34,525 nt of DNA from Betaproteobacteria bacterium (GCA_947457885.1 CANGXU010000019.1:1-34525), one strand, 5' to 3'. Shown: positions 23,160 through 32,112, counted from the first letter of the stretch. Notes: generated by a model from the sequence alone, not told the origin. Numbers and translations are program-made.

Positions 23160-25529
23160 AACGACCCGGCACCCTTCAGCGGCTCCACCGTCACGCAGGC
23201 ACGGCTGATCGGCCAGGGCATCGATCGTATCGAGGATGCAAGGCTGCTGCGCGGCGCGGGCGCCTTTGCCGATGACCTGCACCTGCCCGGCATGCTGCAT
23301 GCCGTGGTGCTGCGCAGCGCGGTCGCGCACGGACGGCTTCTGCGCGTCGACGTGACGGCCGCGCGCGCGATGCCGGGTGTGCACGATGCGTTCACTGCTG
23401 CAGACGTGATCGACGGCATCGCCGGGCCAGGCCGCGGCACGATGCCGCGCATCCCGATGCTGCTCGACCCGCTGCCAGAGGCGGAGCCCTTCCTGCAGCC
23501 GGTGATCGCCGATCGAAGGGTGCGCTACGTGGGCGAGCCGCTGGCCGTGGTGGTGGCCGACACACAGGCGCTGGCCGAGGATGCACTGGAAGCGATTGCC
23601 GTCGAGATCGAAGCGCTGCAGGCGGTGGTCGATGGCGGGCTGGACGCCGACGACCGCGTGCTGCTGGCCGAGACGGCCGGCAGCAACAGGGTCGTACGCC
23701 TCGACGCCGTGCGCGGAGATGCGCCGGGGATCGACGCGCTGTTCCGGTCAGCACCGTACGTGCGCCGAGAGCGCTTCCGTGTGCATCGCCATTTCGCGGC
23801 ACCGATCGAGACGCGTGGCCTGCTTGCCCGGCGCGATGCCGGCAGCGGCAGGCTGGTGGTTTCGGGCGCGGCGAAGATGCCGTTCGCCAACCGCCGTATC
23901 CTCGCCGGGCTGCTCGGGCTGCCGGAGGACACCATAGACCTGATCGAGGGCGATACCGGCGGTGCCTTCGGCCAGCGCGGCGAGTTCTATCCCGAAGACT
24001 TCCTGGTGCCGTTCGCGGCGCTGCGCTGCGGCCGGCCGGTCAAGTGGATCGAGGACCGGCGCGAGAACCTGATCGCCGCGAACCATGCACGCGAGGCGGA
24101 CTGCGAACTCGAAGTGGCGTGTACGCTCGACGGCAGGCTGCTCGCGCTGCGCGGCCGGGCGGCGACCGATGTCGGCGCCTACCTGCGCACCACCGGCCTC
24201 GCACAATCGCGCAACCTGGCGCAGGTGGCGACCGGGCCCTACCGGGTGCCCGTGGTCGCACTGTCGGTCGACGTGCGCGTGACGAACAAGACACCGTCCG
24301 GTCCCTACCGCGGCCCGGGGCGCTTCGAGACCGACTTCTGCCGCGAGCGGCTGTTCGACATCGTGGCCGGTGAACTCGGCCTGGACCGTGTCGCGTTCCG
24401 CCAGCGCAACCTGCTGCGCAGCGACGAGATGCCCTGGGCGCTGCCCACGCTGCTGCCCTGGAAGGCGGACACCGCCACCGACAGCGGCGACTACGCACAG
24501 ACACTCGACCGTTGCCTGCAGGTGTTCGACTGGACGCGCAAGTCGGCACTGAACGGCCGGGAGATCGACGGCCGCCGGCACGGCATCGGCGTGGGCTGCT
24601 ATATCGAGGGCGGTGCCGCAGGGCCGCGCGAAGGAGCACGCCTGGTGCTCGAGGCCGATGGACGGGTCGCGGTCTTCACCGGCGCATCGCTGGTCGGGCA
24701 GGGGCTCGAGACCGTGTTCGCCCAGATCGCCGCCGACGCGCTCGACCGGCCACTCACCGCGATCCGCGGCGTGTTCCATGGCTCGACCACCGGCGTGCGC
24801 GAAGGCTTCGGCAGCTACAGCTCGCGCAGCACCGCGATGGGCGGCTCCGCGATCGTGATGGCCGCACGGCAGCTGAAGGACATGATCGTATCGGCCGCCG
24901 CGACGCTGCTGGGCTGCGCGGCAACGGAACTCACGATCAGCGGCGGTGACCGCATCGTCGCGGCCGATGGCCGCTCGCTCGCGCTGGCTGCGGTCGCGCG
25001 CCACCATGCACCGGAGGGCGGGCTGGTCGCACACGGCACGTTCTCCAGCACGAACCGCACCTACAGCTACGGCGCCCATGCCGCCCATGTCGCGGTCGAC
25101 CCGCGCACCGGCAGCGTCGAGGTGCTCGACTATGTCGCGGTCGAGGATGTCGGACGGATCATCAACCCGCGCACGCTGGAAGGCCAGGCGATCGGCGCGA
25201 TAGTGCAGGGACTCGGCGGCGTGTTCCTAGAGCGGCTGGTGTACGACGCCGAAGGACAGCTGCAGACCGGGTCGCTTGCCGACTACCTGCTGCCGACCGC
25301 AGCCTGCTTCCCGACGATCCGCATCGTCGCACTGGAGAACCATCCGTCGCCGCACAACCCGCTCGGCGCGAAGGGTGCCGGCGAAGGCGGCATCATTCCC
25401 GTCGGCGGCGTGATCGCCAACGCCGTGTCGGCCGCGCTCGCCCCGCTCGGCGTCTCGGTGACCGACCTGCCCCTGCCGGCTTCACGCCTCTGGGCACTGG
25501 TGGACACCTGCCGCACCCGCTCGCGCTGA
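23157..25529 (+). CDS. Xanthine dehydrogenase-family molybdenum hydroxylase large subunit (CoxL-like)
   Basis: A 790-residue molybdopterin-cytosine-dinucleotide-binding subunit. The N-terminal domain has GQGIDRIEDARLLRG and YVGEPLAVVVAD. The Mo-binding domain has GAFGQRGEFYPED, SGPYRGPGRFE and the C-terminal GAKGAGEGG with the base Glu743. The CO dehydrogenase loop (AYxCSFR) is replaced by GPYRGPGR, so it is not a CO dehydrogenase. Such enzymes hydroxylate N-heterocycles, aromatic acids or aldehydes with water. They normally work with a 2Fe-2S subunit and an FAD subunit, and neither is in the window, so electrons must pass to partners encoded elsewhere. Divergent from the C-C-hydrolase-like gene. 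Confidence 0.92.
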   Translation: MNDPAPFSGSTVTQARLIGQGIDRIEDARLLRGAGAFADDLHLPGMLHAVVLRSAVAHGRLLRVDVTAARAMPGVHDAFTAADVIDGIAGPGRGTMPRIPMLLDPLPEAEPFLQPVIADRRVRYVGEPLAVVVADTQALAEDALEAIAVEIEALQAVVDGGLDADDRVLLAETAGSNRVVRLDAVRGDAPGIDALFRSAPYVRRERFRVHRHFAAPIETRGLLARRDAGSGRLVVSGAAKMPFANRRILAGLLGLPEDTIDLIEGDTGGAFGQRGEFYPEDFLVPFAALRCGRPVKWIEDRRENLIAANHAREADCELEVACTLDGRLLALRGRAATDVGAYLRTTGLAQSRNLAQVATGPYRVPVVALSVDVRVTNKTPSGPYRGPGRFETDFCRERLFDIVAGELGLDRVAFRQRNLLRSDEMPWALPTLLPWKADTATDSGDYAQTLDRCLQVFDWTRKSALNGREIDGRRHGIGVGCYIEGGAAGPREGARLVLEADGRVAVFTGASLVGQGLETVFAQIAADALDRPLTAIRGVFHGSTTGVREGFGSYSSRSTAMGGSAIVMAARQLKDMIVSAAATLLGCAATELTISGGDRIVAADGRSLALAAVARHHAPEGGLVAHGTFSSTNRTYSYGAHAAHVAVDPRTGSVEVLDYVAVEDVGRIINPRTLEGQAIGAIVQGLGGVFLERLVYDAEGQLQTGSLADYLLPTAACFPTIRIVALENHPSPHNPLGAKGAGEGGIIPVGGVIANAVSAALAPLGVSVTDLPLPASRLWALVDTCRTRSR

Positions 25530-25577
25530 TCGCCCGAAGCTTCCTGCGCCCGGTCACTGCACGAGCGGCGCGACAAC

Positions 25578-26057
25578 TCAGGGCGCCAGTTCGAACTCGC
25601 CGTTGATCTCGATCACCGCGCGCCGGGGCAGTTCTGCGATGCCGACCGCCGTGCGCGCATGACATCCCCTGTCCGGCCCCCAGAGTTCGTAGAACAGGTC
25701 GGATGCGCCATCCATCACCGCGAACTGGCGCTCGAAGCCGGGTGCGGAGTTGACCATGCCGTAGAGCCGGATGATGCGCGTCACCTTGTCGAGGTCGCCG
25801 GTGTAGGCCTGCAGCGTGCCGATGATCACCAGCGCGACCGACTTCGCGGTGAGCTTCGCCTCGTCTTCGGTGACCTCGCTGCCGACCTTGCCGGTGGTGC
25901 GCGCACCGAGCGGCATGTCGTGGCGGCCGGAGCTGTGTCCGGACAGGTACAGCACGTTGCCAGAGCGCACGCAGGCGGTACGGTTCGGGTTCGAGTGGGG
26001 ATGGGGTGCAGGCAGTTCCAGGCCCATCGCTTGCAGGCGGTCGAGGATCACGCTCAT
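25578..26057 (-). CDS. RidA/YjgF-family protein
   Basis: A 159-residue protein, longer than the 128-residue RidA core because of an N-terminal helix (ILDRLQAMGLELPAP). Conserved features are VLYLSGHSSG, the stretch GTLQAYTGDLDKVTRIIRLYG, and DRGCHARTAVGIAELPRRAVIEI, whose Arg is the imine-binding residue of active RidA proteins. Members hydrolyse enamines or imines; some, such as 2-aminomuconate deaminases, act in aromatic breakdown. GGAG lies 9 bases before the ATG. It is the last gene of the lyase-Bug-monooxygenase-RidA operon and converges on the molybdenum hydroxylase gene 48 bases away. Confidence 0.9.
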   Translation of the reverse strand: MSVILDRLQAMGLELPAPHPHSNPNRTACVRSGNVLYLSGHSSGRHDMPLGARTTGKVGSEVTEDEAKLTAKSVALVIIGTLQAYTGDLDKVTRIIRLYGMVNSAPGFERQFAVMDGASDLFYELWGPDRGCHARTAVGIAELPRRAVIEINGEFELAP

Positions 26058-26131
26058 TTCACTGGCTCCATTTGCTTGACCGCGCCGATCCGGCTGCCGG
26101 CGATGAGATCGAATTCGAGGTTTCGACGAAA

Positions 26132-27346
26132 CTAGGCGAGCGCTTCGGCCTCGCGCACGCTCTGGATCAGCGAAGTGCGCAGCAGGAACTGCCGCGCCCG
26201 GGCCGGATCTTCGGCGGTGCGCCGGATCTCGTCGTGGTTCTTCTCGCGCACCGCGGGATCCTGCTCGGCCAGCAGCTTCTTGTTGCGTTCGGTATGCATC
26301 TTCGTGTGGTTCACCGCCACATGCCGGCGCTGCCGGCTGTAGCGGTCGAGTACATCCAGCCCGGCGCGGCCTTCGGCGATCGCATGCAGCTTCGCACCGA
26401 GGTTCATCGCGTCGTGCACGCCGCTGTTCATGCCCATGCCGCCGATCGGGCTGTTCACATGCGCCGCATCGCCGGCGATGATCGCGCGCCCCTTGCGGAA
26501 GGTGGTGGCGATGCGCTGGTGCACGGTATAGAGGGACCGGGTCACGACCTCGTACGGCTGGTCGCGCGGCAGCAGGCGGTTCAGCCGTGCCTGCACCGAT
26601 TCATCGGTGAGCAGCGCGTCCGGATCCTCGCCTTCAACGGTGGGCAGCACGACACGCCACACCGCCGGGTCGCCCCACTTGAACAGGTTGGCCCATTCGA
26701 CCGGGTCGGACAGGTAGTTTCGATAAGCGTAGCCGTGGGCCTTGTCGTAGTCGAAGGCCACGCTCAGGATCAGCGTGCGCTCGGGATAGGTGTAGCCCTC
26801 GAACTCGATGCCGAGCGCCTTCCGGACGAGGCTGTGCGAGCCCTCGCCGCTGACGATGAAGCTGCCGGGTATCGCCTCGACCTCGCCGGCTTCGTTGGTC
26901 ACCATCGCCTCGACGCCATCATCGGTCTGGGTGAAGGTGTTCAACGTCGTGCCCATGCGGATGGTGCAGGCGTCGCAGGCCTGCAGCGCACGCCAGGCTT
27001 CCTCGACGATCTTCAGCCGGTCGCATTGAAGCACGTAGGGGAATCGCGTGTCTTCCTTCAGTACCGCATGGTCGAACTCGGCGAACTTCGTGTCGGCAAG
27101 CCGATCCCAGTAAGCGACGGTCGGCGCGATCAGGCCGCGCGACTCCAGCGTCTGGTACAGGCCGAGCTCTTCGAGCATCTCGAGCGTCGCCGGGTGGATG
27201 GTGCCGGCGCGCAGCACCTGCCCGAGGAACCGCTCGGCGGGCAGCGTCTCGAGCAGCACCGAGCGCACGCCCTTGCGCGCGAGGTACAGCGCGAGGCAGA
27301 GGCCCACCGGACCGGCACCGGCGATGATCACGGGTGAAAGGGTCAT
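26132..27346 (-). CDS. FAD-dependent aromatic hydroxylase (MhpA/PheA-like monooxygenase)
   Basis: A 404-residue flavoprotein of the single-component aromatic hydroxylase family. GAGPVG (10-15) binds FAD, with Glu33 ending the second strand. VLRAGTIHPATLEML is typical of the MhpA-like group, and GDAAHVNSPIGGMGMNSGVHDAMNL (292-316) is the second FAD motif. The usual DG of the third motif is EG here (SGEGSHSLVRKALG). Such enzymes hydroxylate phenols or hydroxypyridines using NAD(P)H and oxygen. The ATG at 27346 is chosen from the family N-terminus; an upstream in-frame ATG at 27385 is less likely. In an operon with a Bug receptor and a RidA protein. Confidence 0.88.
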   Translation of the reverse strand: MTLSPVIIAGAGPVGLCLALYLARKGVRSVLLETLPAERFLGQVLRAGTIHPATLEMLEELGLYQTLESRGLIAPTVAYWDRLADTKFAEFDHAVLKEDTRFPYVLQCDRLKIVEEAWRALQACDACTIRMGTTLNTFTQTDDGVEAMVTNEAGEVEAIPGSFIVSGEGSHSLVRKALGIEFEGYTYPERTLILSVAFDYDKAHGYAYRNYLSDPVEWANLFKWGDPAVWRVVLPTVEGEDPDALLTDESVQARLNRLLPRDQPYEVVTRSLYTVHQRIATTFRKGRAIIAGDAAHVNSPIGGMGMNSGVHDAMNLGAKLHAIAEGRAGLDVLDRYSRQRRHVAVNHTKMHTERNKKLLAEQDPAVREKNHDEIRRTAEDPARARQFLLRTSLIQSVREAEALA

Positions 27347-27427
27347 CTGCGCTCGATCCTCGCTGGCAGGTCTGACGGCATGCAACCGCCTGACGACATC
27401 ATAGACCGATGCGATCGCAGGGACGCA

Positions 27428-28435
27428 CTAATCCAGCTTCGCCCCCGACTGCCTGACCACCTTGCCCCACTTGATGCTCTCGCTCCGGGCAAACGCCGCG
27501 AGCTGTTCCGGCCCCGCGCCCGATGGCGTGATGCCATCGGCTTCGAACTGCGCACCGAGCTCACCCTTGAGCAGGGAGACGATCTCGGTGTGCAGCCGCC
27601 GCACGATCTCCGGCGGTGTGCCGCGCGGCGCGAGCAACGCATACCAGACGCTCGACTCGTAGCCCTTCACGCCGGCCTCGGCGATCGTCGGCACCTCCGG
27701 CAGGGCCTTCGAGCGCTGCGCGGTGGTGGCACCGAGCGGACGCACGCGCGCCGCCTTGAAGTGCCCGACGCCGGCACCGTAGCTCACGAACATCGCCTGC
27801 AGCTGCTCGCCCAGCATGTCGGTCATCGCCGCACCGGCGCTCTTGTACGGGGCATGCACGATGTCGATACCGGTCATCGTCTTGAGCAGCTCCATCGACA
27901 GGTGCAGGCCGCTGCCGTTGCCCGTCGAGCCATAGGTCATCGCACCGGGCTTCGCGCGGGCGAGCTTCAGGAACTCCTCGACCGTGTTCGCCGGCGTGCC
28001 CTTGCTGACCGAGAGGAAGTACGGCGCGGAGCCCAGCAGCGTAACCGGCGCGAAGTCCTTCACCGGGTCGTAGGGGATCTTCGTGTAGAGAAACGGGTTG
28101 ATCGCGAGCTGGGCGGTGAGCGCCAGCCCCAGCGTGTAGCCGTCGGCCGGGGCTCGCGCGACCATCTCCATCGCGATGTTGCCGTTGGCCCCGCCGCGGT
28201 TATCGACCAGGAACTGCTGGCCGAGTCGCTGCGACAGGTGATGCCCGAGCGGACGCGCAACGACATCGCTGCCGCCACCCGGGCCATAGGGCAGGATCAA
28301 CCGTACCGGCTTGGCCGGCCATGACTGCGAGAACGCGCCGCCGGCAGCGGTTGCAAGGAAGACCACCGCAAGCACGCGCGCCGCGCGAAATCGCACGGTC
28401 GGTGAACCTTCACGTATCGGGACTGACCTCTTCAT
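27428..28435 (-). CDS. Bug/TctC-family substrate-binding protein
   Basis: A 335-residue receptor with a basic N-terminus and signal peptide (VLAVVFLATAAGGAFSQS, near residues 21-38). Bug motifs are PAKPVRLILPYGPGGGSDVVAR, VDNRGGANGNIAMEMV, APADGYTLGL, PVKDFAPVTLLG, ALPEVPTIAEAGVKGYE and LLAPRGTPPEIVRRL. AGGAG precedes the ATG by about 10 bases. It lies 20 bases after the lyase gene and 81 bases before the monooxygenase gene, so it probably binds the substrate of this operon. Confidence 0.94.
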   Translation of the reverse strand: MKRSVPIREGSPTVRFRAARVLAVVFLATAAGGAFSQSWPAKPVRLILPYGPGGGSDVVARPLGHHLSQRLGQQFLVDNRGGANGNIAMEMVARAPADGYTLGLALTAQLAINPFLYTKIPYDPVKDFAPVTLLGSAPYFLSVSKGTPANTVEEFLKLARAKPGAMTYGSTGNGSGLHLSMELLKTMTGIDIVHAPYKSAGAAMTDMLGEQLQAMFVSYGAGVGHFKAARVRPLGATTAQRSKALPEVPTIAEAGVKGYESSVWYALLAPRGTPPEIVRRLHTEIVSLLKGELGAQFEADGITPSGAGPEQLAAFARSESIKWGKVVRQSGAKLD

Positions 28436-28455
28436 CGGTACTGATCTCCTGATAT

Positions 28456-29883
28456 TCAGCCGGCAGCGATGGTGGAAAATGCAGCCCCCCGCAACCGGCT
28501 CGCCCGTGCGAGCCGGGACCGCACCGTGTCGAGCCAGCGCCGCGTAGCCGCGACCGCGTCGGCCTGCTCGTCCTGCATGGATTGCACCTCGGCCAGTTGC
28601 GGGCCACCGCGTCCGCGCCGCCCGAACACCATGTACTCGGGGCTGATCGCCTCTCGGAACTTCGCCTCGTCGAGCGGCAGCGGCGTGCCGGTCTGTTCGA
28701 GGTAGATCCGCTGCGCGTCCGCGAAGTCGATCTCGTGCAGCCGCAGGCCCCGGCTGCGGCCGTGGTCGGTGAGCAGCGATGCGTAGTGATGGCCGGTGCG
28801 GAACGGCACTTCGAGCCGGGCCAGCGTGTCGGCGATCTCGGTGGTCGTCGAATAGTCGTCGCGCACCTCGGCCAGCGCGCGCTCGGGGTCGACCACGAGG
28901 CCTTCGACCACCCTCGCGATCAGGTCGATCACCGCGACGGGACGCACGCTCGGCACCGGATCGTACATGCGGTAGTCGAACATCCCGGTGCGCACGTTAT
29001 GCGAGAGCATCGCCACCGACTGCAGCTCGACCAGCAGGAGGCTGGCCTGCGCGCGCAGCTGCTCGATCGCGGCCGGGTTGCGCTTCTGCGGCATGATGCT
29101 GCTCACGCCGGTGAGCGCGCCGGTGCGCAGCAGCAGCCAGGGGCGCGGGCTCGAATAAGGCGCATGGACATCCTGCGCGAACTGACCGGCCTGCACGGCG
29201 AGGATCTGCAGCGCGCAGGCCACCTCCATCGCGCAGTCGACGCTGGCGAGCTGGTTGGCGTCATAGGCGTTGATGACCAGCGCGTCGAAGCCGAGGAGTT
29301 CCGCCAGCCGATCGCGATCGATCGGGAAGCTGGAAGTCGCCAGCGCGCCCGTGCCCAGCGGGCTGACATTGACCCGGGCCCACGCCTCGCACAGCCGCTC
29401 GGTGTTGCGGGCGAGCATCGCGCTCACCGCGAGCAGGTAGTGGGCATACGTGGTCGGTTGCGCCTGCACGCCGTGCGTGAAAGTCGGGATGATCGTGCGC
29501 GCGTGGCCTTTCGCGACGGTGAGCACCGCTTCGCGCGCCGCGCACAACGCGTCGATCTCGCGCAGCAGGCCGTCGCGCAGGTTCATCCGCGCCAGCGTCG
29601 ATGCCAGGTCCTGGCGGCTGCGCCCGGTGTGCAGGCGCGAGGCCTCGGCGCCGCCGATTTCGAGCAGGCGTGGCTCGAAGTCGAGGTAGTCGGCGGTGGT
29701 ACGAGGTGGCGCGGCGGCATCGCGGATGCGCAGTTCGGCGAGCGCGCGTGCGATGCGTCCACCGGCGGCTGCCGGCAGCACGCCCGATTCGACCAGGACC
29801 ACCAGCGAGGCCGCGTTAACCTCGTCGAGGAACTCGACGGAGCGCCCGCCGCCGCGGAACGACTGATTCAGGTCGCCACTCAT
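28456..29883 (-). CDS. Argininosuccinate lyase-like enzyme of the fumarase/aspartase superfamily
   Basis: A 475-residue lyase. Its three active-site regions are recognisable: SRLHTGRSRQDLAST (near residue 84), THGVQAQPTTYAHYL (near 136) and the signature SSIMPQKRNPAAIEQL. These match argininosuccinate lyase, but the signature reads GVSSIMPQ rather than GSSLMPQ and no arginine genes are near. Operon partners (Bug receptor, FAD hydroxylase, RidA) point to catabolism, for instance C-N cleavage of an aminosuccinate-like compound, as in EDDS lyase of the same superfamily. First gene of a four-gene operon. The true biosynthetic enzyme is probably elsewhere, which cannot be tested here. Confidence 0.88.
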   Translation of the reverse strand: MSGDLNQSFRGGGRSVEFLDEVNAASLVVLVESGVLPAAAGGRIARALAELRIRDAAAPPRTTADYLDFEPRLLEIGGAEASRLHTGRSRQDLASTLARMNLRDGLLREIDALCAAREAVLTVAKGHARTIIPTFTHGVQAQPTTYAHYLLAVSAMLARNTERLCEAWARVNVSPLGTGALATSSFPIDRDRLAELLGFDALVINAYDANQLASVDCAMEVACALQILAVQAGQFAQDVHAPYSSPRPWLLLRTGALTGVSSIMPQKRNPAAIEQLRAQASLLLVELQSVAMLSHNVRTGMFDYRMYDPVPSVRPVAVIDLIARVVEGLVVDPERALAEVRDDYSTTTEIADTLARLEVPFRTGHHYASLLTDHGRSRGLRLHEIDFADAQRIYLEQTGTPLPLDEAKFREAISPEYMVFGRRGRGGPQLAEVQSMQDEQADAVAATRRWLDTVRSRLARASRLRGAAFSTIAAG

Positions 29884-30197
29884 CGGGGCGGCTCTTCACG
29901 GACCGGGACCATGCTTCCTCCTCTGCCTGCCGCCGGGATTATGCCTCGGCACGCGACTCACAACCGAATCGAGGCCCTGCAGAAGCGGCGCGTCCCTGCA
30001 GACCGGCCCGGATCTGCGCAAGGCTTGCGCTCCGCGACCATCGATATTACCGACTGCAGCGCAGGCTCATGGTGCCCCACCGCCCCTTCCATCCCGCTGC
30101 CACACACACTACCCTCAACCCTGTGGAACGATTCGGCTCCTCGACGGGCCGACGTTACCGGGCCGTGCCCGGACAATCGTGGAGGAGGAACGGTTCG
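29884..30197. other. 314-bp divergent intergenic region
   Basis: This stretch separates the lyase operon (-) from the Bug-CitE-CoA-transferase operon (+) and should hold both promoters. I see no convincing -35/-10 pair and no credible small gene. It holds the palindrome CCGGGC-CGT-GCCCGG (30158-30172) and, just before the Bug start, the purine-rich ribosome-binding site GGAGGAGGAA. Confidence 0.6.
30158..30172. promoter_or_regulatory. Palindrome just upstream of the Bug gene
   Basis: CCGGGC and GCCCGG are perfect 6-base arms around CGT, ending 25 bases before the ATG at 30198. It could be an operator or a short leader hairpin next to the ribosome-binding site. GC-rich palindromes of this size also arise by chance in such DNA. 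Confidence 0.3.
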
Positions 30198-31181
30198 ATG
30201 GCGATACACCGTCACACGGGGTACGGCTGCAGCGCAGCCCTGCTCCCGCTGTCCCTGATGACCGGCATCGCGTGCGCCGCCGATCCCTACCCCGTCAAGC
30301 CCATCCGCTGGATCGTACCCACCTCCGCCGGCTCGGGCGCCGATACCGTCGGGCGTATCGTCACCAACGGACTCGCCCAGGTGACAGGCCAGACGGTGGT
30401 GGTCGAGAACCGCGCCGGAGCGGCCGGCAACATCGCCGCCGAGTTCGTGGCCAAGGCGCCGAAGGACGGCTACACCGTGCTGCAGGCGAACTTCAGCCAT
30501 GGCGTGAACATGAGCCTCTACAAGAAGCTCGGCTACGACCTGCTGCGCGACTTCGCCGCGGTGACCAACCTCGGCGCCTCACCCGCGCTGCTGGTGGTGC
30601 ATCCGTCCCTGCCGGTGAAGAACGCGAAGCAGCTGGTCGCGCTGGCGAAGGCGCGGCCCGGTGCCATCAACTACGCATCGGCCGGCGCCGGCTCACCCAC
30701 GTTCATCGGTGGCGAACTGTTCCGCTTCATTACCGGCGCCAACATGCTGCACGTACCCTATCGCGGCGGCGGCGAGGCAATCAACGCGATGGTGAGCGGC
30801 GAGACCTCGGTGTACTTCGCCCCACTGGCCTCGGCGCTGCCGCATGTGAAGTCCGGGCGCCTGCGTCCGATCGCGGCCATGAGCGAGCGGCGGATCTCGC
30901 TGCTGCCCGAGGTGCCGACGATCGCAGAGGCTGGCTTCCCCGGCGCGGAATCCGGCTTCTGGCACGGCTCGATGGTGCCCTCGGGGACGCCGGTCGAGGT
31001 CATCAACGCACTGCACGCCGCGACCACGTCCGCGCTCAAGCGCGACGACATCGCGCGCCGGCTGACCGATGTCGGCTATTCGGTGATCGGCGATCCGCCC
31101 GGTCCCTTCCTGGAATTCGTGAAGTCGGAGGTGCAGAAATGGCGCAAGGTCGTGCAGGCCACCGGGCTCACCGCGGAATGA
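30198..31181 (+). CDS. Bug/TctC-family substrate-binding protein
   Basis: A 327-residue receptor with a signal peptide (CSAALLPLSLMTGIACAAD). Bug motifs are YPVKPIRWIVPTSAGSGADTVGR, VVVENRAGAAGNIAAEFV, APKDGYTVLQ, YDLLRDFAAVTNLG, LLPEVPTIAEAGFPG and MVPSGTPVEVINAL. GGAGGAGGAA lies directly upstream of the ATG. It begins an operon with a CitE-like lyase, a CoA-transferase and an MmgE/PrpD protein, which suggests a di- or tricarboxylate ligand. The longer frame from 30069 crosses the promoter region and is not used. Confidence 0.95.
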   Translation: MAIHRHTGYGCSAALLPLSLMTGIACAADPYPVKPIRWIVPTSAGSGADTVGRIVTNGLAQVTGQTVVVENRAGAAGNIAAEFVAKAPKDGYTVLQANFSHGVNMSLYKKLGYDLLRDFAAVTNLGASPALLVVHPSLPVKNAKQLVALAKARPGAINYASAGAGSPTFIGGELFRFITGANMLHVPYRGGGEAINAMVSGETSVYFAPLASALPHVKSGRLRPIAAMSERRISLLPEVPTIAEAGFPGAESGFWHGSMVPSGTPVEVINALHAATTSALKRDDIARRLTDVGYSVIGDPPGPFLEFVKSEVQKWRKVVQATGLTAE

Positions 31182-31212
31182 CGCAAGACCCGGTCGCAGC
31201 GAGGAACGTACA

Positions 31213-32112
31213 ATGAGCGGCCCGCGCAGCCTGTTGTTCGTGCCGGGCAACAGGCCCGACATGCTGGCCAAGGCACCGAAAAGCGGCGCCGATGCCCTGA
31301 TCATCGATCTCGAGGATTCGGTGCCGGTCGCCGAGAAGGACCGTGCACGCGGCATCGCGCAGGACTTCATCGCGAGCCATGGCGCATCGAACGTGCTCTA
31401 CGTGCGGGTGAACGCGATCGGCACCGGCCTGCTCGAGGCAGACCTTGACGCGATCGTGCGCCCCGGGCTGTCGGTGGTGCGCCTTGCGATGACCGACAGC
31501 GCCGAGACGGTGCGCGAAGTCGACCGGATGATTACCGCGCTCGAGAAGAAGCAAGGTATCCGCGAAGGAACGGTGCGCATCACGCCCAGCCTGGAGACCG
31601 CACGCGGCTGCTGGTTCGCGTTCGACATCTGCTCGGCCTCGCCGCGCGTGAATGCCGTGAGCTGCGGCACCGCCCAGGACGGCGACCTGCAGGCAGACCT
31701 CGGCTACACCTGGTCGCCCGAGGGCCACGAGGTGCTGTACGTGCGCTCGCATGTACTGCTCGCCGCCAAGGCTGCGGGCGTCGGGCATGTACTCGACGGC
31801 ACCTACGCGAAGATCCGCGACCCGGAGGGGCTGCGTACCTGCTGCGAGGCGGTGCGCCGGCTCGGCTATCGCGGCAAGTCGTGCATACATCCGAACCAGG
31901 TCACGCTGGTGAACGAGGTGTTCACGCCGACCGAGAAGGAGCTCGACTACTACCGGCGGGTGATCGTGGCGTTCGATGAAGCCGTCGCACGCGGCTCGGC
32001 CGCCACCACGATCGACGGCGGCACGATGATCGACTATGCAATGGCCGAGACGGCACGGCGGGTGCTGGTCTGGGGCGACAGCGCGAAACGCGGGGGACAG
32101 GACGTTGGCTGA
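31213..32112 (+). CDS. CitE-like CoA-ester lyase (HpcH/HpaI superfamily)
   Basis: A 299-residue TIM-barrel lyase. RSLLFVPGNRPDML opens it. LIIDLEDSVP (30-39) holds the acidic pair, YVRVNAIGTG the substrate Arg, and TPSLETARG the metal Glu. DGDLQADLGYTW and GKSCIHPNQV complete the CitE pattern. Members cleave malyl-, methylmalyl-, citramalyl- or citryl-CoA-type esters into acetyl-CoA plus a ketoacid. It overlaps the next gene, a class III CoA-transferase, by 8 bases, so the transferase probably makes the thioester that this lyase splits. Confidence 0.9.
   Translation: MSGPRSLLFVPGNRPDMLAKAPKSGADALIIDLEDSVPVAEKDRARGIAQDFIASHGASNVLYVRVNAIGTGLLEADLDAIVRPGLSVVRLAMTDSAETVREVDRMITALEKKQGIREGTVRITPSLETARGCWFAFDICSASPRVNAVSCGTAQDGDLQADLGYTWSPEGHEVLYVRSHVLLAAKAAGVGHVLDGTYAKIRDPEGLRTCCEAVRRLGYRGKSCIHPNQVTLVNEVFTPTEKELDYYRRVIVAFDEAVARGSAATTIDGGTMIDYAMAETARRVLVWGDSAKRGGQDVG

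Noticed and set aside
23157-25529. Carbon monoxide dehydrogenase large subunit
   Set aside because: The AYxCSFR active-site loop of CO dehydrogenase is replaced by GPYRGPGR, and the other subunits are absent.
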